A DNA stretch of 64,000 nt, taken from positions 1 through 64,000 of the forward strand of contig NZ_WGLO01000002.1 in the NCBI RefSeq assembly GCF_016125515.1, in the 5' to 3' direction. Positions 8,665-16,580 of the stretch are shown here, in pieces. The position numbers and the translations under genes are program-made. Each line of letters opens with the position of its first letter. The stretch's first letter is position 1. This DNA comes from Hyphomonas sp. Its GTDB lineage: Bacteria > Pseudomonadota > Alphaproteobacteria > Caulobacterales > Hyphomonadaceae. The notes under the pieces were generated by a model, which was not told the origin of the DNA, did not search any database, and worked only from the letters and a program-made list of their open reading frames with translations.

Positions 8665-8743
8665 GCCTGCGCGGGTTCTCGTCAAGGGCAGAGCCGCTTC
8701 GCGGCGCGCGTCCCGCGCGCCCTTGACGAGGGCCCGTGCAGGC
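8665..8743. repeat. Imperfect 25-bp inverted repeat around a GC-rich spacer
   Basis: The arm 8665-8689 (GCCTGCGCGGGTTCTCGTCA and five more bases) pairs with 8719-8743 over 25 positions with about three mismatches, enclosing a 29-base GC-rich spacer. With the adjacent perfect hairpin at 8621-8649 it makes a 120-bp structured block. A candidate transfer origin, attachment-related site or folded RNA are all possible; the sequence alone does not decide. Confidence 0.55.
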
Positions 8744-8842
8744 GTCACCCGCCAGCAGCTTTGCAAGGCGTTGCAAGTGCCTGTCGCAAATGGCCTGCGG
8801 TCCGATAGTCAGCGGGCAGCCGTTTGCGCGATCCTGGCGCCC

Positions 8843-9085
8843 ATGCAACCCGTCAGTGCCCAGCGTATCGAGAACGCCATCCGGATCGTCGCCCGGCTGA
8901 TCGAGTTGTCGGGCGATGTCTACTGGCCGATCCTCGAACGGCTCGAAGCGGAGCATGCGGCTCTTGCCGACCGTGAGGAACGTCTCGCCCGTTATCTTGC
9001 CGGAGAGCGGCCTCAAGCTGCGCGGCGTTTGCTGCCTAAGCCGACGCGCTCAATACCTCGCGAGGATCGTGCGCCGCACGTATGA
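8843..9085 (+). CDS. Small hypothetical island protein (80 aa)
   Basis: The plausible protein starts at the ATG at 8843 (MQPVSAQRIENAIRIVARL). Upstream codons in this frame run through the inverted repeat and look non-coding. The product is mostly helical and charged, with ERLEAEHAALADREERLARY as a likely coiled coil. No domain is recognised. It is convergent with the integrase gene and ends 14 bases from it. Small helical proteins like this often accompany tyrosine recombinases, but an excisionase-like role would be a guess. Confidence 0.5.
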   Translation: MQPVSAQRIENAIRIVARLIELSGDVYWPILERLEAEHAALADREERLARYLAGERPQAARRLLPKPTRSIPREDRAPHV

Positions 9086-9099
9086 CACTCCCAGCTGTC

Positions 9100-10386
9100 T
9101 CAGAGCGCAATCTCGCGGACGAGCCTCGCGACATGATCGAGCGAGGCGCCCTTGCCATAGCGTTCACGGTCGAGCCGGTGACCGAACAGGTCGCGCCGGA
9201 TCCGGTCATCGATCCCCGCCGCCAGCATCCGGTCCTCGAACGCATGACGCAGCGAATAGAACGAATGCGCCGGTGTCTCGAGCAGGCCATTGGACTTGAG
9301 GTATTTGTTGACCGTCGCGCTCAGCCCCGCGCTGCTCTCCCGGTAGCGCGGGAACCCGTCCGGGAACGCCCGGAACGCTTCCAGCGAGACGCCGGTCAGC
9401 GGGATCACGCGCTTCGCGTAAGCGCTCTTCAGCTGGCGGCCTTCGGGCTCGATGGCGATATGCGGCACAGCGGCGTCGAGCCGGATCGTCTTTGCGGTGA
9501 GGCCTGCGCCTTCGGACGGGCGGTAACCGGTGTTGATCATACCGAGCAGGAGGCCGCGCGCCTCATCGTTGAGGCCCGAGAGAGCGCCGGGCGCGAGCAG
9601 GCGGCTTCTGATCCACTCAGGACTGAACGGCGGGCGGGTGCGCATCTCGCCTTCGCGGAACGAGAGTTCGCCAAGCGGCAGGGTAAGGCCGAGCCGCTTC
9701 ATCGTGTTCACGGTCTTCAGCACATCGCCGAGATGGATGAGGTCCTTGTTGGCCGAATTGGGCGTCACTTCGCCCGCTTCGATCCGCTCCAGCCAGTGCT
9801 GGCGGAAATCCAGCATGTCGTCCCGCGTGATCGCCTCGATGGGTTTGTTGCCCACGATTTCTACAAAGTTGCGGACGGCCTTGAGGCGGGGGTTCTTCCA
9901 GCGACGGAGCTGGTCCTCGCTCTTGCCGAGCGTCTTCTCCCGGGCAAGGCTCCAATAGAGCTCCAGGGCCTTCTCCAGCGTCAGGGACGGCGCTGGGACC
10001 GTGCCGAGCAGGGCAGAGGCCTCCACGGTGTCCGGGGCCGCCCGGCGCGCGCCGATGGCCTCCACCCGCGCCACAAGCTCATCCACGGGCAGGCGGGATA
10101 CAAGGCCGACATCAAGGTAGCGGAAGCCCCGGATCCGGGCGAGTTCATGGGCGGCGGCATGCCGGGCGTCGGCGTCCTCAGTATCGCCCGCGAGCCGAGC
10201 CTCCCAGGCCTCGACCAGATTGCCCCAGGCGCGGTCTGCCTTGCTGCGGGCCACGGTCTCGGAATCGGTATGGAGGCTGATCCAGACCACCGCGCGCGGC
10301 TCCACGCTGCGATACCTTTGCGGCACCCGGCGGCGCAGTTGGTACGTGCTCCCACGCTTTACGATCGACACACACGCCTCCGTCAT
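9100..10386 (-). CDS. Tyrosine recombinase (phage-type integrase)
   Basis: This is a site-specific recombinase of about 428 residues, counting from the ATG at 10386; the frame is open further to a TTG at 10422. It has an N-terminal arm-binding part, a core-binding helical domain (about 130-230), and a C-terminal catalytic domain with INTGYRPSEG (first Arg), a Lys in GRQLKSAYAKR, YSLRHAFEDRM (about 377-387; second Arg, with Tyr in the place of the usual His of HxxR), LFGHRLDRERYG (His about 403, nucleophile Tyr about 410). It lies 137 bp from the 3' end of tRNA-Ser, transcribed away from it, which is the normal position of an integrase next to its attachment site. It probably integrated the island to its left. 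Confidence 0.9.
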   Translation of the reverse strand: MTEACVSIVKRGSTYQLRRRVPQRYRSVEPRAVVWISLHTDSETVARSKADRAWGNLVEAWEARLAGDTEDADARHAAAHELARIRGFRYLDVGLVSRLPVDELVARVEAIGARRAAPDTVEASALLGTVPAPSLTLEKALELYWSLAREKTLGKSEDQLRRWKNPRLKAVRNFVEIVGNKPIEAITRDDMLDFRQHWLERIEAGEVTPNSANKDLIHLGDVLKTVNTMKRLGLTLPLGELSFREGEMRTRPPFSPEWIRSRLLAPGALSGLNDEARGLLLGMINTGYRPSEGAGLTAKTIRLDAAVPHIAIEPEGRQLKSAYAKRVIPLTGVSLEAFRAFPDGFPRYRESSAGLSATVNKYLKSNGLLETPAHSFYSLRHAFEDRMLAAGIDDRIRRDLFGHRLDRERYGKGASLDHVARLVREIAL

Positions 10387-10399
10387 ACTTAGCGGACTT

Positions 10400-10455
10400 T
10401 GTGCAGCGAAATGTGTAGCCAATTGTGCAGCAGATCAAGTTCGAGCGTGTGCAAT
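10400..10455. repeat. 12-bp-period direct repeats upstream of the integrase
   Basis: TGTGCAGC starts at 10400, TGTGTAGC at 10412 and TGTGCAGC at 10424, an exact 12-bp period; a fourth, weaker copy TGTGCAAT begins 24 bases later at 10448. The array occupies the gap between the integrase start and the tRNA-Ser 3' end. Such spacing fits recombinase arm-binding or excisionase sites, or an autoregulatory operator. The function is inferred from position. Confidence 0.55.
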
Positions 10456-10522
10456 GCGGTGCAAAGCCGCGCAATAAATTCAATGCGAACAGCGGTTTGG
10501 CATTGGCGATCTGATGTTTGGG

Positions 10523-10612
10523 TGGCGGAGAGGGAGGGATTCGAACCCTCGATACCCTTGCGAGTATACCGGTTTTCGAGACCGGCGCGATCGACCACTC
10601 CGCCACCTCTCC
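10523..10612 (-). tRNA. tRNA-Ser(CGA)
   Basis: On the minus strand the acceptor GGAGAGG pairs with CCTCTCC, followed by G and an encoded CCA (10523-10525). The anticodon arm CCGGT/ACCGG encloses the loop CTCGAAA, giving anticodon CGA, and a long variable arm typical of serine tRNAs is present. The TTCGAATC T-loop is intact. It forms the boundary between accessory island and core chromosome and is the likely integration target of the neighbouring recombinase. Confidence 0.95.
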
Positions 10613-10718
10613 GCGCCGGGGTCTTAGAAGGGCGGTGAACTATCGCGGTCTGGCCCGGAGCGCAAGCGGTTCGTGGGCAAATCCGCCCGGCGGCCTGCGG
10701 CTTTTACGCCGGCCGTTG

Positions 10719-11285
10719 TCAGCGCAGCGCCCGAAGCGTCAATTCGGCCAGGGCTTGCAGCTGGACGGCGCTGGCTCCGGCCCGGCCTGCCGCGCGGATT
10801 CCGGCGATGCCGGCGCTCAGGAAAGCCGCGGCCTCGCGCGGGTCCAGTTCGGCCGCCACGTCTCCTTCCGCCTGCGCCTCGCGCACCCGCGCCGCCAGCG
10901 CCGCCTGCAAGGCCCGCTCGGCGCTGCCGAGGATCGCCGCGACCTCAGGCTGGGCCCGGCCGAAGGCCAGCGTTGCGGCAAGGCCGAGGTTCGGCTGCGC
11001 CGCCGTCGCGCGCACCCGGGCCAGGAAGATCTCCAGCCCGTCCAGCGCGCGCGGCCCCGTGCTCAGGGCCGCCCGGTGCGCCGCGCCGTCGGCGGCCACG
11101 TCCCGCGTCAGCGCTTCCAGGTAAAGCCGCCACTTGTCGCCGAACGTGTCGTAAAGGCTCTGCTTGCCGATCTGCATCGCGCGCGTCAGTTCGGCCATCG
11201 AGGCGCCTTGATGGCCGTGCGCCCGGAACACGCACGCGGCGGCCTCCAGCGCCGCTTCCCTGTCAAATTCCCTCGGTCTGGCCAT
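10719..11285 (-). CDS. TetR/AcrR-family transcriptional regulator
   Basis: This 188-residue protein has an N-terminal TetR helix-turn-helix (about residues 8-55), with GHQGASMAELTRAMQIGKQS and LYDTFGDKWRLYLEAL, followed by an all-helical ligand domain. TetR proteins bind palindromic operators as dimers and release on ligand binding. An almost perfect 22-bp palindrome sits 16 bases upstream of the start, so it is likely autoregulated. No efflux pump or enzyme gene lies next to it: the divergent neighbour is rplU 250 bp away. Its other target and its ligand are unknown. Confidence 0.88.
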   Translation of the reverse strand: MARPREFDREAALEAAACVFRAHGHQGASMAELTRAMQIGKQSLYDTFGDKWRLYLEALTRDVAADGAAHRAALSTGPRALDGLEIFLARVRATAAQPNLGLAATLAFGRAQPEVAAILGSAERALQAALAARVREAQAEGDVAAELDPREAAAFLSAGIAGIRAAGRAGASAVQLQALAELTLRALR

Positions 11286-11300
11286 GCCGGGGAATACGAA

Positions 11301-11322
11301 TTATGGACTGATCGGTCAATAA
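11301..11322. promoter_or_regulatory. Palindromic operator for the TetR-family regulator
   Basis: TTATGGACTGATCGGTCAATAA matches its own reverse complement at 18 of 22 positions. It lies 16 bases upstream of the tetR start codon. Palindromes built around GAC-GATC-GTC are typical TetR-family operators. Autorepression is the simplest reading. Confidence 0.7.
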
Positions 11323-11427
11323 CCGCTGTTTTTCCGCGCCGGGGGGCCGCATCCGCCGCCGCCGGAATCGGCTGGAACCCCGGCGCTACCGGCGATTCCG
11401 GGCGATCAGGCGGCCTGAAGATCGGAT

Positions 11428-11456
11428 TTGACACTGGCGCGGCTTTGGTGTTTACC
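11428..11456 (+). promoter_or_regulatory. Possible promoter of the L21/L27 operon
   Basis: A consensus -35 TTGACA at 11428-11433 is followed after 17 bases by TTTACC at 11451-11456. The -10 match is weak, but alphaproteobacterial -10 elements are often GC-richer than the enteric consensus. Transcription would begin about 70 bases before rplU. Confidence 0.4.
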
Positions 11457-11533
11457 CCCCGCTTCGGTCGCGGCGCCTGCACGGGCGCGGCGGCCTCCCT
11501 GTTTTCAGACGATCAATCCGGAAGGATCCGCCC

Positions 11534-11920
11534 ATGTTCGCGGTTATCAAAACTGGCGGCAAGCAGTACAAAGTGTCCGAAGGCGACACGCTTGTCATCG
11601 AGAAACTCTCGGCAGCCGCCGGCGACACCGTCACCTTCGACCAGGTGCTGATGATCGGCGAAGGCGCCGGTGTCACCGTGGGCGCCCCGACTGTGGCCGG
11701 CGCGGTTGTCACCGCCGAAGTCGCGGCCGAAGTGCGCGGCCCGAAGCTGATCACCCGCAAGAAGCGTCAGCGCCAGACCTACCGCCGCACGATCGGCCAC
11801 CGTCAGGACCTGATGGAAGTGAAGATCACCGCGATCAGCGCGGACGGCGAAAAGAAGAAAGCCACCCGCAAGAAAGCCGCTCCGAAGGCTGAAGCGGCCG
11901 AAGCGGCAACTGAAGAGTAA
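11534..11920 (+). CDS. rplU: 50S ribosomal protein L21
   Basis: This 128-residue protein starts [20 protein letters not shown], the universal start of bacterial L21, and continues with the conserved [10 protein letters not shown] and the RNA-binding [18 protein letters not shown] near residues 76-95. The C-terminal tail is Lys/Ala/Glu-rich, as often in alphaproteobacteria. GGAAGGA lies just upstream of the ATG. It is the first gene of rplU-rpmA, followed by the GNAT gene and obgE, the usual order. Confidence 0.98.
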   Translation: MFAVIKTGGKQYKVSEGDTLVIEKLSAAAGDTVTFDQVLMIGEGAGVTVGAPTVAGAVVTAEVAAEVRGPKLITRKKRQRQTYRRTIGHRQDLMEVKITAISADGEKKKATRKKAAPKAEAAEAATEE

Positions 11921-11969
11921 TTTTCCCGGGCTGCGGCCCCACTGAACGAACAGGCAAGAGGAGCAGACT

Positions 11970-12239
11970 ATGGCTCACAAGAAATCAGGCGGCTCTTCGC
12001 GTAACGGTCGCGACTCGAACCCGAAATACCTCGGCGTCAAGAAATACGGCGGCGAAGAAGTCGTTCCGGGCATGATCATCGTGCGTCAGCGCGGCACCCA
12101 GAAATGGCCGGGCAAAGGCGTTGGCATGGGCAAGGACCACACCCTTTTCGCACTTAAAGGCGGCAAGGTGGAATTTGCGCACAAGTCGGGCGGCCGAGTG
12201 TACGTAAATGTTGTGCCGGCGGCAGACGCCGCAGAGTAA
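11970..12239 (+). CDS. rpmA: 50S ribosomal protein L27
   Basis: This 89-residue protein begins [20 protein letters not shown], the conserved flexible N-terminus that reaches the peptidyl-transferase centre, followed by LGVKKYGGE and [20 protein letters not shown]. The length is normal. An AAGAGGAG ribosome-binding site precedes the ATG. It lies 49 bases behind rplU and is surely co-transcribed. A GC-rich inverted repeat (12241-12246 with 12257-12262) directly after the stop lacks a T-run. Confidence 0.98.
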   Translation: MAHKKSGGSSRNGRDSNPKYLGVKKYGGEEVVPGMIIVRQRGTQKWPGKGVGMGKDHTLFALKGGKVEFAHKSGGRVYVNVVPAADAAE

Positions 12240-12381
12240 CGGCCGGTTACCAGCAGCCGGCCTCGTCAAGACGAGTGGCCGGGTCGCTGTAACGGACGAC
12301 CAGTTTCCGGGGGGAGGCAGGCCACTGTCTCCCCCTTTTCATTTGCCTCTTCCCGGATGGCCCCGCAAAAAGGAGGCCGCC

Positions 12382-12903
12382 ATGAGTGAAACTCATCTGG
12401 AAACGCCGAGGCTGCACCTGCGGCCGGTCACGCCGCACGACAGCGGCCTGATCACCGAGATCGTCGGCGATCCGCGCGTCCATCGCATGCTCGCCCGAGT
12501 GCCGCCCGGCCAGACCAAGGCGCAGACCCTCGCCTGGATCATGACCCATGAGCGCGGCCGGGAGACCGACACCGACCACGTCTTCGCCATCACCGAAGGC
12601 GGCGAGCTGATCGGCGTGATCGGTGCCAACCGTACGGCCACGGACCTGCCCTTCGAGATCGGCTACTGGCTGGCCCCGCCCGCCTGGGGCAAGGGCTTTT
12701 GCAGCGAAGCCGGCGCGGCGGTCATCCGCTGGCTGGAGGCGACCCGCAATGCCCGCGCCCTCGTTGCCGGCCATTTCGCCGACAATCCCGCCTCGGGCCG
12801 CGTGCTGTCGAAGCTGGGCTTCCTGCCCTGCGGCCGCGACAAGATGCACTGCGCCGGCCGCGGCGAGCCGGTCGACCATATCCGGATGGCACGGATCGCC
12901 TGA
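12382..12903 (+). CDS. GNAT-family N-acetyltransferase (RimJ/RimL-like)
   Basis: The start at 12382 is chosen because AGGAGG lies six bases upstream, giving 173 residues. The sequence ETPRLHLRPVTPHDSGLI is the typical opening of RimJ/RimL-type acetyltransferases. The acetyl-CoA binding region is FEIGYWLAPPAWGKGFCSEA (about residues 92-111), with NARALVAGHFADNPASGRVLSKLGF following. The substrate is unknown, either a protein N-terminus or a small amine. The gene sits between rpmA and obgE, where many alphaproteobacteria keep such a gene. Confidence 0.88.
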   Translation: MSETHLETPRLHLRPVTPHDSGLITEIVGDPRVHRMLARVPPGQTKAQTLAWIMTHERGRETDTDHVFAITEGGELIGVIGANRTATDLPFEIGYWLAPPAWGKGFCSEAGAAVIRWLEATRNARALVAGHFADNPASGRVLSKLGFLPCGRDKMHCAGRGEPVDHIRMARIA

Positions 12904-14016
<1,113 letters not shown>

Positions 14017-14096
14017 GCTCCGTACCCGCCGAGCCCCAAAATCTGGCCTGCCCCCCCTCATGCGAAGCTTGGGGAGAGTTGGGGCGGGGCCCTTCT

Positions 14097-14711
14097 TCAA
14101 GCCGCCGCACTCGGCCGAGCGCTCACGCGTGCGTGCCAGCCCTTCAGATGCGCCGCGGCCTCGGGCATCGGCAGACCGATCCAGCTGGCAAAATCCACGG
14201 TGCTGAGCAGGCAGATATCGGCAATGCCGAAGGTCTCGCCCGCAAGATACGGCGTCATCGCAAGTTCGCTGTCCAGCCAGTGCAAGGCGCGCTCATAGGC
14301 GCCGCGATTGCTTTCCCCGAACTCCGTATACTGAGGCACCACAACCTTGGCCGTGAAAGGGTGCGAATGCCGCCAGAAATTCCCCGCCGGGCTCATCACC
14401 TGTAACTCGACCCGACGCACCCACATTTCCGTGACCGCCTGCTCCAGACCCGTCCGCCCGAAAAGGTTGGGCTCCGGGTACAGACTTTCCAGATACCGGC
14501 AGATCGCCACCGTCTCGCTGAGACAGGTGCCGTCATCCAGTTCCAGCACCGGCGTCTGGCCCAGCGAATTGCGCGCCAGATGCTCGGCCGATTTGTGCTC
14601 GCGCTTGACCAGCGCCACATCGACCAGTTCGATCTCCACGTCCTTCTCCGCCAGGAACATCCGTACACGTCTCGGATTCGGCGCCGGCATCGGTGTGTTG
14701 TAAAGTTTCAT
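14097..14711 (-). CDS. Glutathione S-transferase family protein
   Basis: This 204-residue protein has a thioredoxin-fold N-terminal domain (MKLYNTPMPAPNPRRVRMFL, the cis-Pro motif SLGQTPVLELDDGTCLSET about 49-67) and an all-helical C-terminal domain ending with LAGETFGIADICLLSTVDFA (about 156-175), a typical GST N-capping box. The likely catalytic residue is Ser/Thr/Tyr near the N-terminus. It conjugates glutathione to electrophiles or has a related role; the substrate is unknown. It is convergent with obgE. Confidence 0.92.
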   Translation of the reverse strand: MKLYNTPMPAPNPRRVRMFLAEKDVEIELVDVALVKREHKSAEHLARNSLGQTPVLELDDGTCLSETVAICRYLESLYPEPNLFGRTGLEQAVTEMWVRRVELQVMSPAGNFWRHSHPFTAKVVVPQYTEFGESNRGAYERALHWLDSELAMTPYLAGETFGIADICLLSTVDFASWIGLPMPEAAAHLKGWHARVSARPSAAA

Positions 14712-14820
14712 TTCCGCCCCATATAAGTATCTCGCTCAGCCGCTGCACGCTGCAGCCGCCCGCCACACGCGCCTGCCCTTTGGCGGCGCCCGTGGATCAC
14801 CTCTACGAAGGGAGCACATC

Positions 14821-14964
14821 ATGATACCTAAGGAAACCGCAGAAACACTTGAAACGGAACGCGTCTCCGGCGCCCGCCGCGTGGGCCTCTGGAAAGTTCT
14901 CGCCGTCTCTTTGGCCATCGTCGTCATCGGATTTGCCGTCATCGCCGGCCTGTCGATGAACTGA
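14821..14964 (+). CDS. Small single-span membrane protein (47 aa)
   Basis: A 47-codon frame with a good ribosome-binding site (AAGGGAG eight bases upstream) starts MIPKETAETLETERVSGARR. It then has one hydrophobic helix (about residues 23-44, VLAVSLAIVVIGFAVIAGL), a typical charged N-terminal tail plus anchor. No family is recognised. It ends 45 bases before proB in the same direction and could be co-transcribed. The strong ribosome-binding site and membrane helix support it as real, although it is too short for certainty. Confidence 0.6.
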   Translation: MIPKETAETLETERVSGARRVGLWKVLAVSLAIVVIGFAVIAGLSMN

Positions 14965-15009
14965 CGCGCCTCTCGCCATCGGAGCCGGGTGCGTGTATCT
15001 CCCGGCGCC

Positions 15010-16125
15010 ATGACCGCTGACACCCTCGCCCGCGCCAGGCGCATTGTCGTGAAAACCGGCTCGGCCCTGATCGCCGAGGCGGGCGCGCCGCGCGTGGACT
15101 GGCTGGCCGCCCTTGCCGCCGACATCGCCGCCCTGCGCGAGCGCGGCAAGGACATTATCCTTGTGTCCTCCGGCGCTGTCGCCCTCGGGCGCTCGGCCCT
15201 CGGCGCGCCCTATCAGGGCCGGCTCGAACAGAAACAGGCCGCCGCCGCCATCGGCCAGCCGCGCCTGATGGCCGCCCTCGCCGGCGCCCTCGCCCCGCAC
15301 GGTCTCGCCTGCGGTCAGGCCCTGCTCACCCCGGGCGACACGGAAAGCCGCCGCCGCTGGCTCAATGCCCGCGCGACGCTCGAAACCCTGCTCGAAGCCG
15401 GCATTGTCCCTATCATCAACGAAAACGACACCGTCGCCACCGAGGAGATCCGCTACGGCGACAATGACCGCCTCGCCGCCCGCGTAGCCCAGATGATGGG
15501 CGCGGACGTGCTGATCCTCCTGTCGGACATTGACGGCCTCTACACCGCAGACCCGCGCGGCAACCCCGATGCCCGCCACATCCCCTTCCTTGAAGCGCTC
15601 ACCCCGGAACATGACGCCATGGCCAGCGGCTCCAACGCCGCTGCCGGTGTAGGCTCGGGCGGCATGGTCACCAAGCTCGCCGCGGCCCGCATCGCTCATG
15701 CGGCGGGCTGTTCCACGCTGATCACGCTCGGCAACCGCCCCCACCCCCTCGGCGCTATCGAGGCCGGCGAACGCGCCACCTTGATCGCCGCCAAGATCAC
15801 CCCCGCCAAGGCCCGTGCCGCCTGGCTTGAAGGCCACCTGACGCCCGAAGGCGAGATACAGGTCGATGAGGGCGCCGCTAAGGCGCTGGCCGGCGGGGCG
15901 AGCCTGCTCGCCGTCGGCATCAAAGGCGTCACCGGCCCGTTTGAGCGCGGCGCCGCCGTTGCCATCCGCGACCCCGCAGGCCGGATGATCGCCAAGGGTG
16001 TTACCGCCTATTCCTCCGCCGACATCCAGCGCATTGCCGGCCGGCGCACTGAGGACGCCGAAGCCCTCCTCGGCTATCGCGGCCGTCCCGCCATCATCCA
16101 CCGCGACGACATGGTGCGCCTTTGA
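15010..16125 (+). CDS. proB: Glutamate 5-kinase
   Basis: This 371-residue protein (from the ATG at 15010; an upstream in-frame GTG at 14989 is the alternative) catalyses ATP-dependent phosphorylation of glutamate, the first step of proline synthesis. The amino-acid kinase domain (about 1-260) shows [45 protein letters not shown] and [11 protein letters not shown]. The C-terminal PUA domain (about 275-365) shows [20 protein letters not shown]. Together with obgE upstream this is a conserved pairing. proA is not next to it. Confidence 0.97.
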   Translation: MTADTLARARRIVVKTGSALIAEAGAPRVDWLAALAADIAALRERGKDIILVSSGAVALGRSALGAPYQGRLEQKQAAAAIGQPRLMAALAGALAPHGLACGQALLTPGDTESRRRWLNARATLETLLEAGIVPIINENDTVATEEIRYGDNDRLAARVAQMMGADVLILLSDIDGLYTADPRGNPDARHIPFLEALTPEHDAMASGSNAAAGVGSGGMVTKLAAARIAHAAGCSTLITLGNRPHPLGAIEAGERATLIAAKITPAKARAAWLEGHLTPEGEIQVDEGAAKALAGGASLLAVGIKGVTGPFERGAAVAIRDPAGRMIAKGVTAYSSADIQRIAGRRTEDAEALLGYRGRPAIIHRDDMVRL

Positions 16126-16580
16126 TCCGCAAGGCAGGCCCCGGCGATCTCGCCGCCCTTGTCGCCCTGGAAGCCGGTTTCCCGGAAGTCGACCGGTTCG
16201 ACCGGCGCACCTGGCGCCGCCTTCTGGCCGGGCGCACGGTCACGCTCGTTCACGAATCGGAAGGCATGATCAATGCCTCTGCCGTACTGCTTTTCCGGCA
16301 GGGTTCGGATATCGCGCGCCTATATTCCATCTCGGTCGCCCCTGTAGCGCGGGGCCGCGGATTGGGCGCCCGCCTCCTCTCCGCCTGTGAAGAACAGGCA
16401 CATTTGCAGGGCGCCGCGCGCCTGCGCCTTGAGGTTCGCTCAACAAATAGTTCAGCCCTCCGGCTTTACGACGCCGCCGGTTATCGCGTAATTGCCCGCC
16501 TTGAGTCCTACTATCCGGACGGAGAAGCGGCGCTCAGGATGGAGAAGTTTCTCATCGCGCCCTCAGATGGAGCCCCATGA
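16122..16580 (+). CDS. GNAT-family N-acetyltransferase (RimI-like), partner of ATP-grasp gene
   Basis: This 152-residue protein starts at a TTG that overlaps the proB stop by three bases ([20 protein letters not shown]). The acetyl-CoA loop [20 protein letters not shown] (about 73-92) is intact, followed by [19 protein letters not shown], which is RimI-like. Its stop overlaps the start of the RimK-like gene (ATGA), so the two are translationally coupled and probably act on the same substrate. The acceptor is unknown. Confidence 0.85.
   Translation: MIRKAGPGDLAALVALEAGFPEVDRFDRRTWRRLLAGRTVTLVHESEGMINASAVLLFRQGSDIARLYSISVAPVARGRGLGARLLSACEEQAHLQGAARLRLEVRSTNSSALRLYDAAGYRVIARLESYYPDGEAALRMEKFLIAPSDGAP

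Noticed and set aside
8017-9016. Minus-strand frames of 148-249 codons across copG and the inverted repeats
   Set aside because: They run opposite the CopG gene and through the palindromic block; the resulting sequence is low-information and matches no family.
9082-10392. Plus-strand 436-codon frame opposite the integrase
   Set aside because: The minus strand has clear recombinase motifs; this frame is its GC-driven antisense shadow.
10518-11651. Plus-strand 377-codon frame across tRNA-Ser and the TetR gene
   Set aside because: It reads through a tRNA gene and opposite a clear TetR regulator.
14803-16101. Minus-strand 432-codon frame opposite proB
   Set aside because: Gly/Ala/Asp-rich antisense of a conserved kinase gene.
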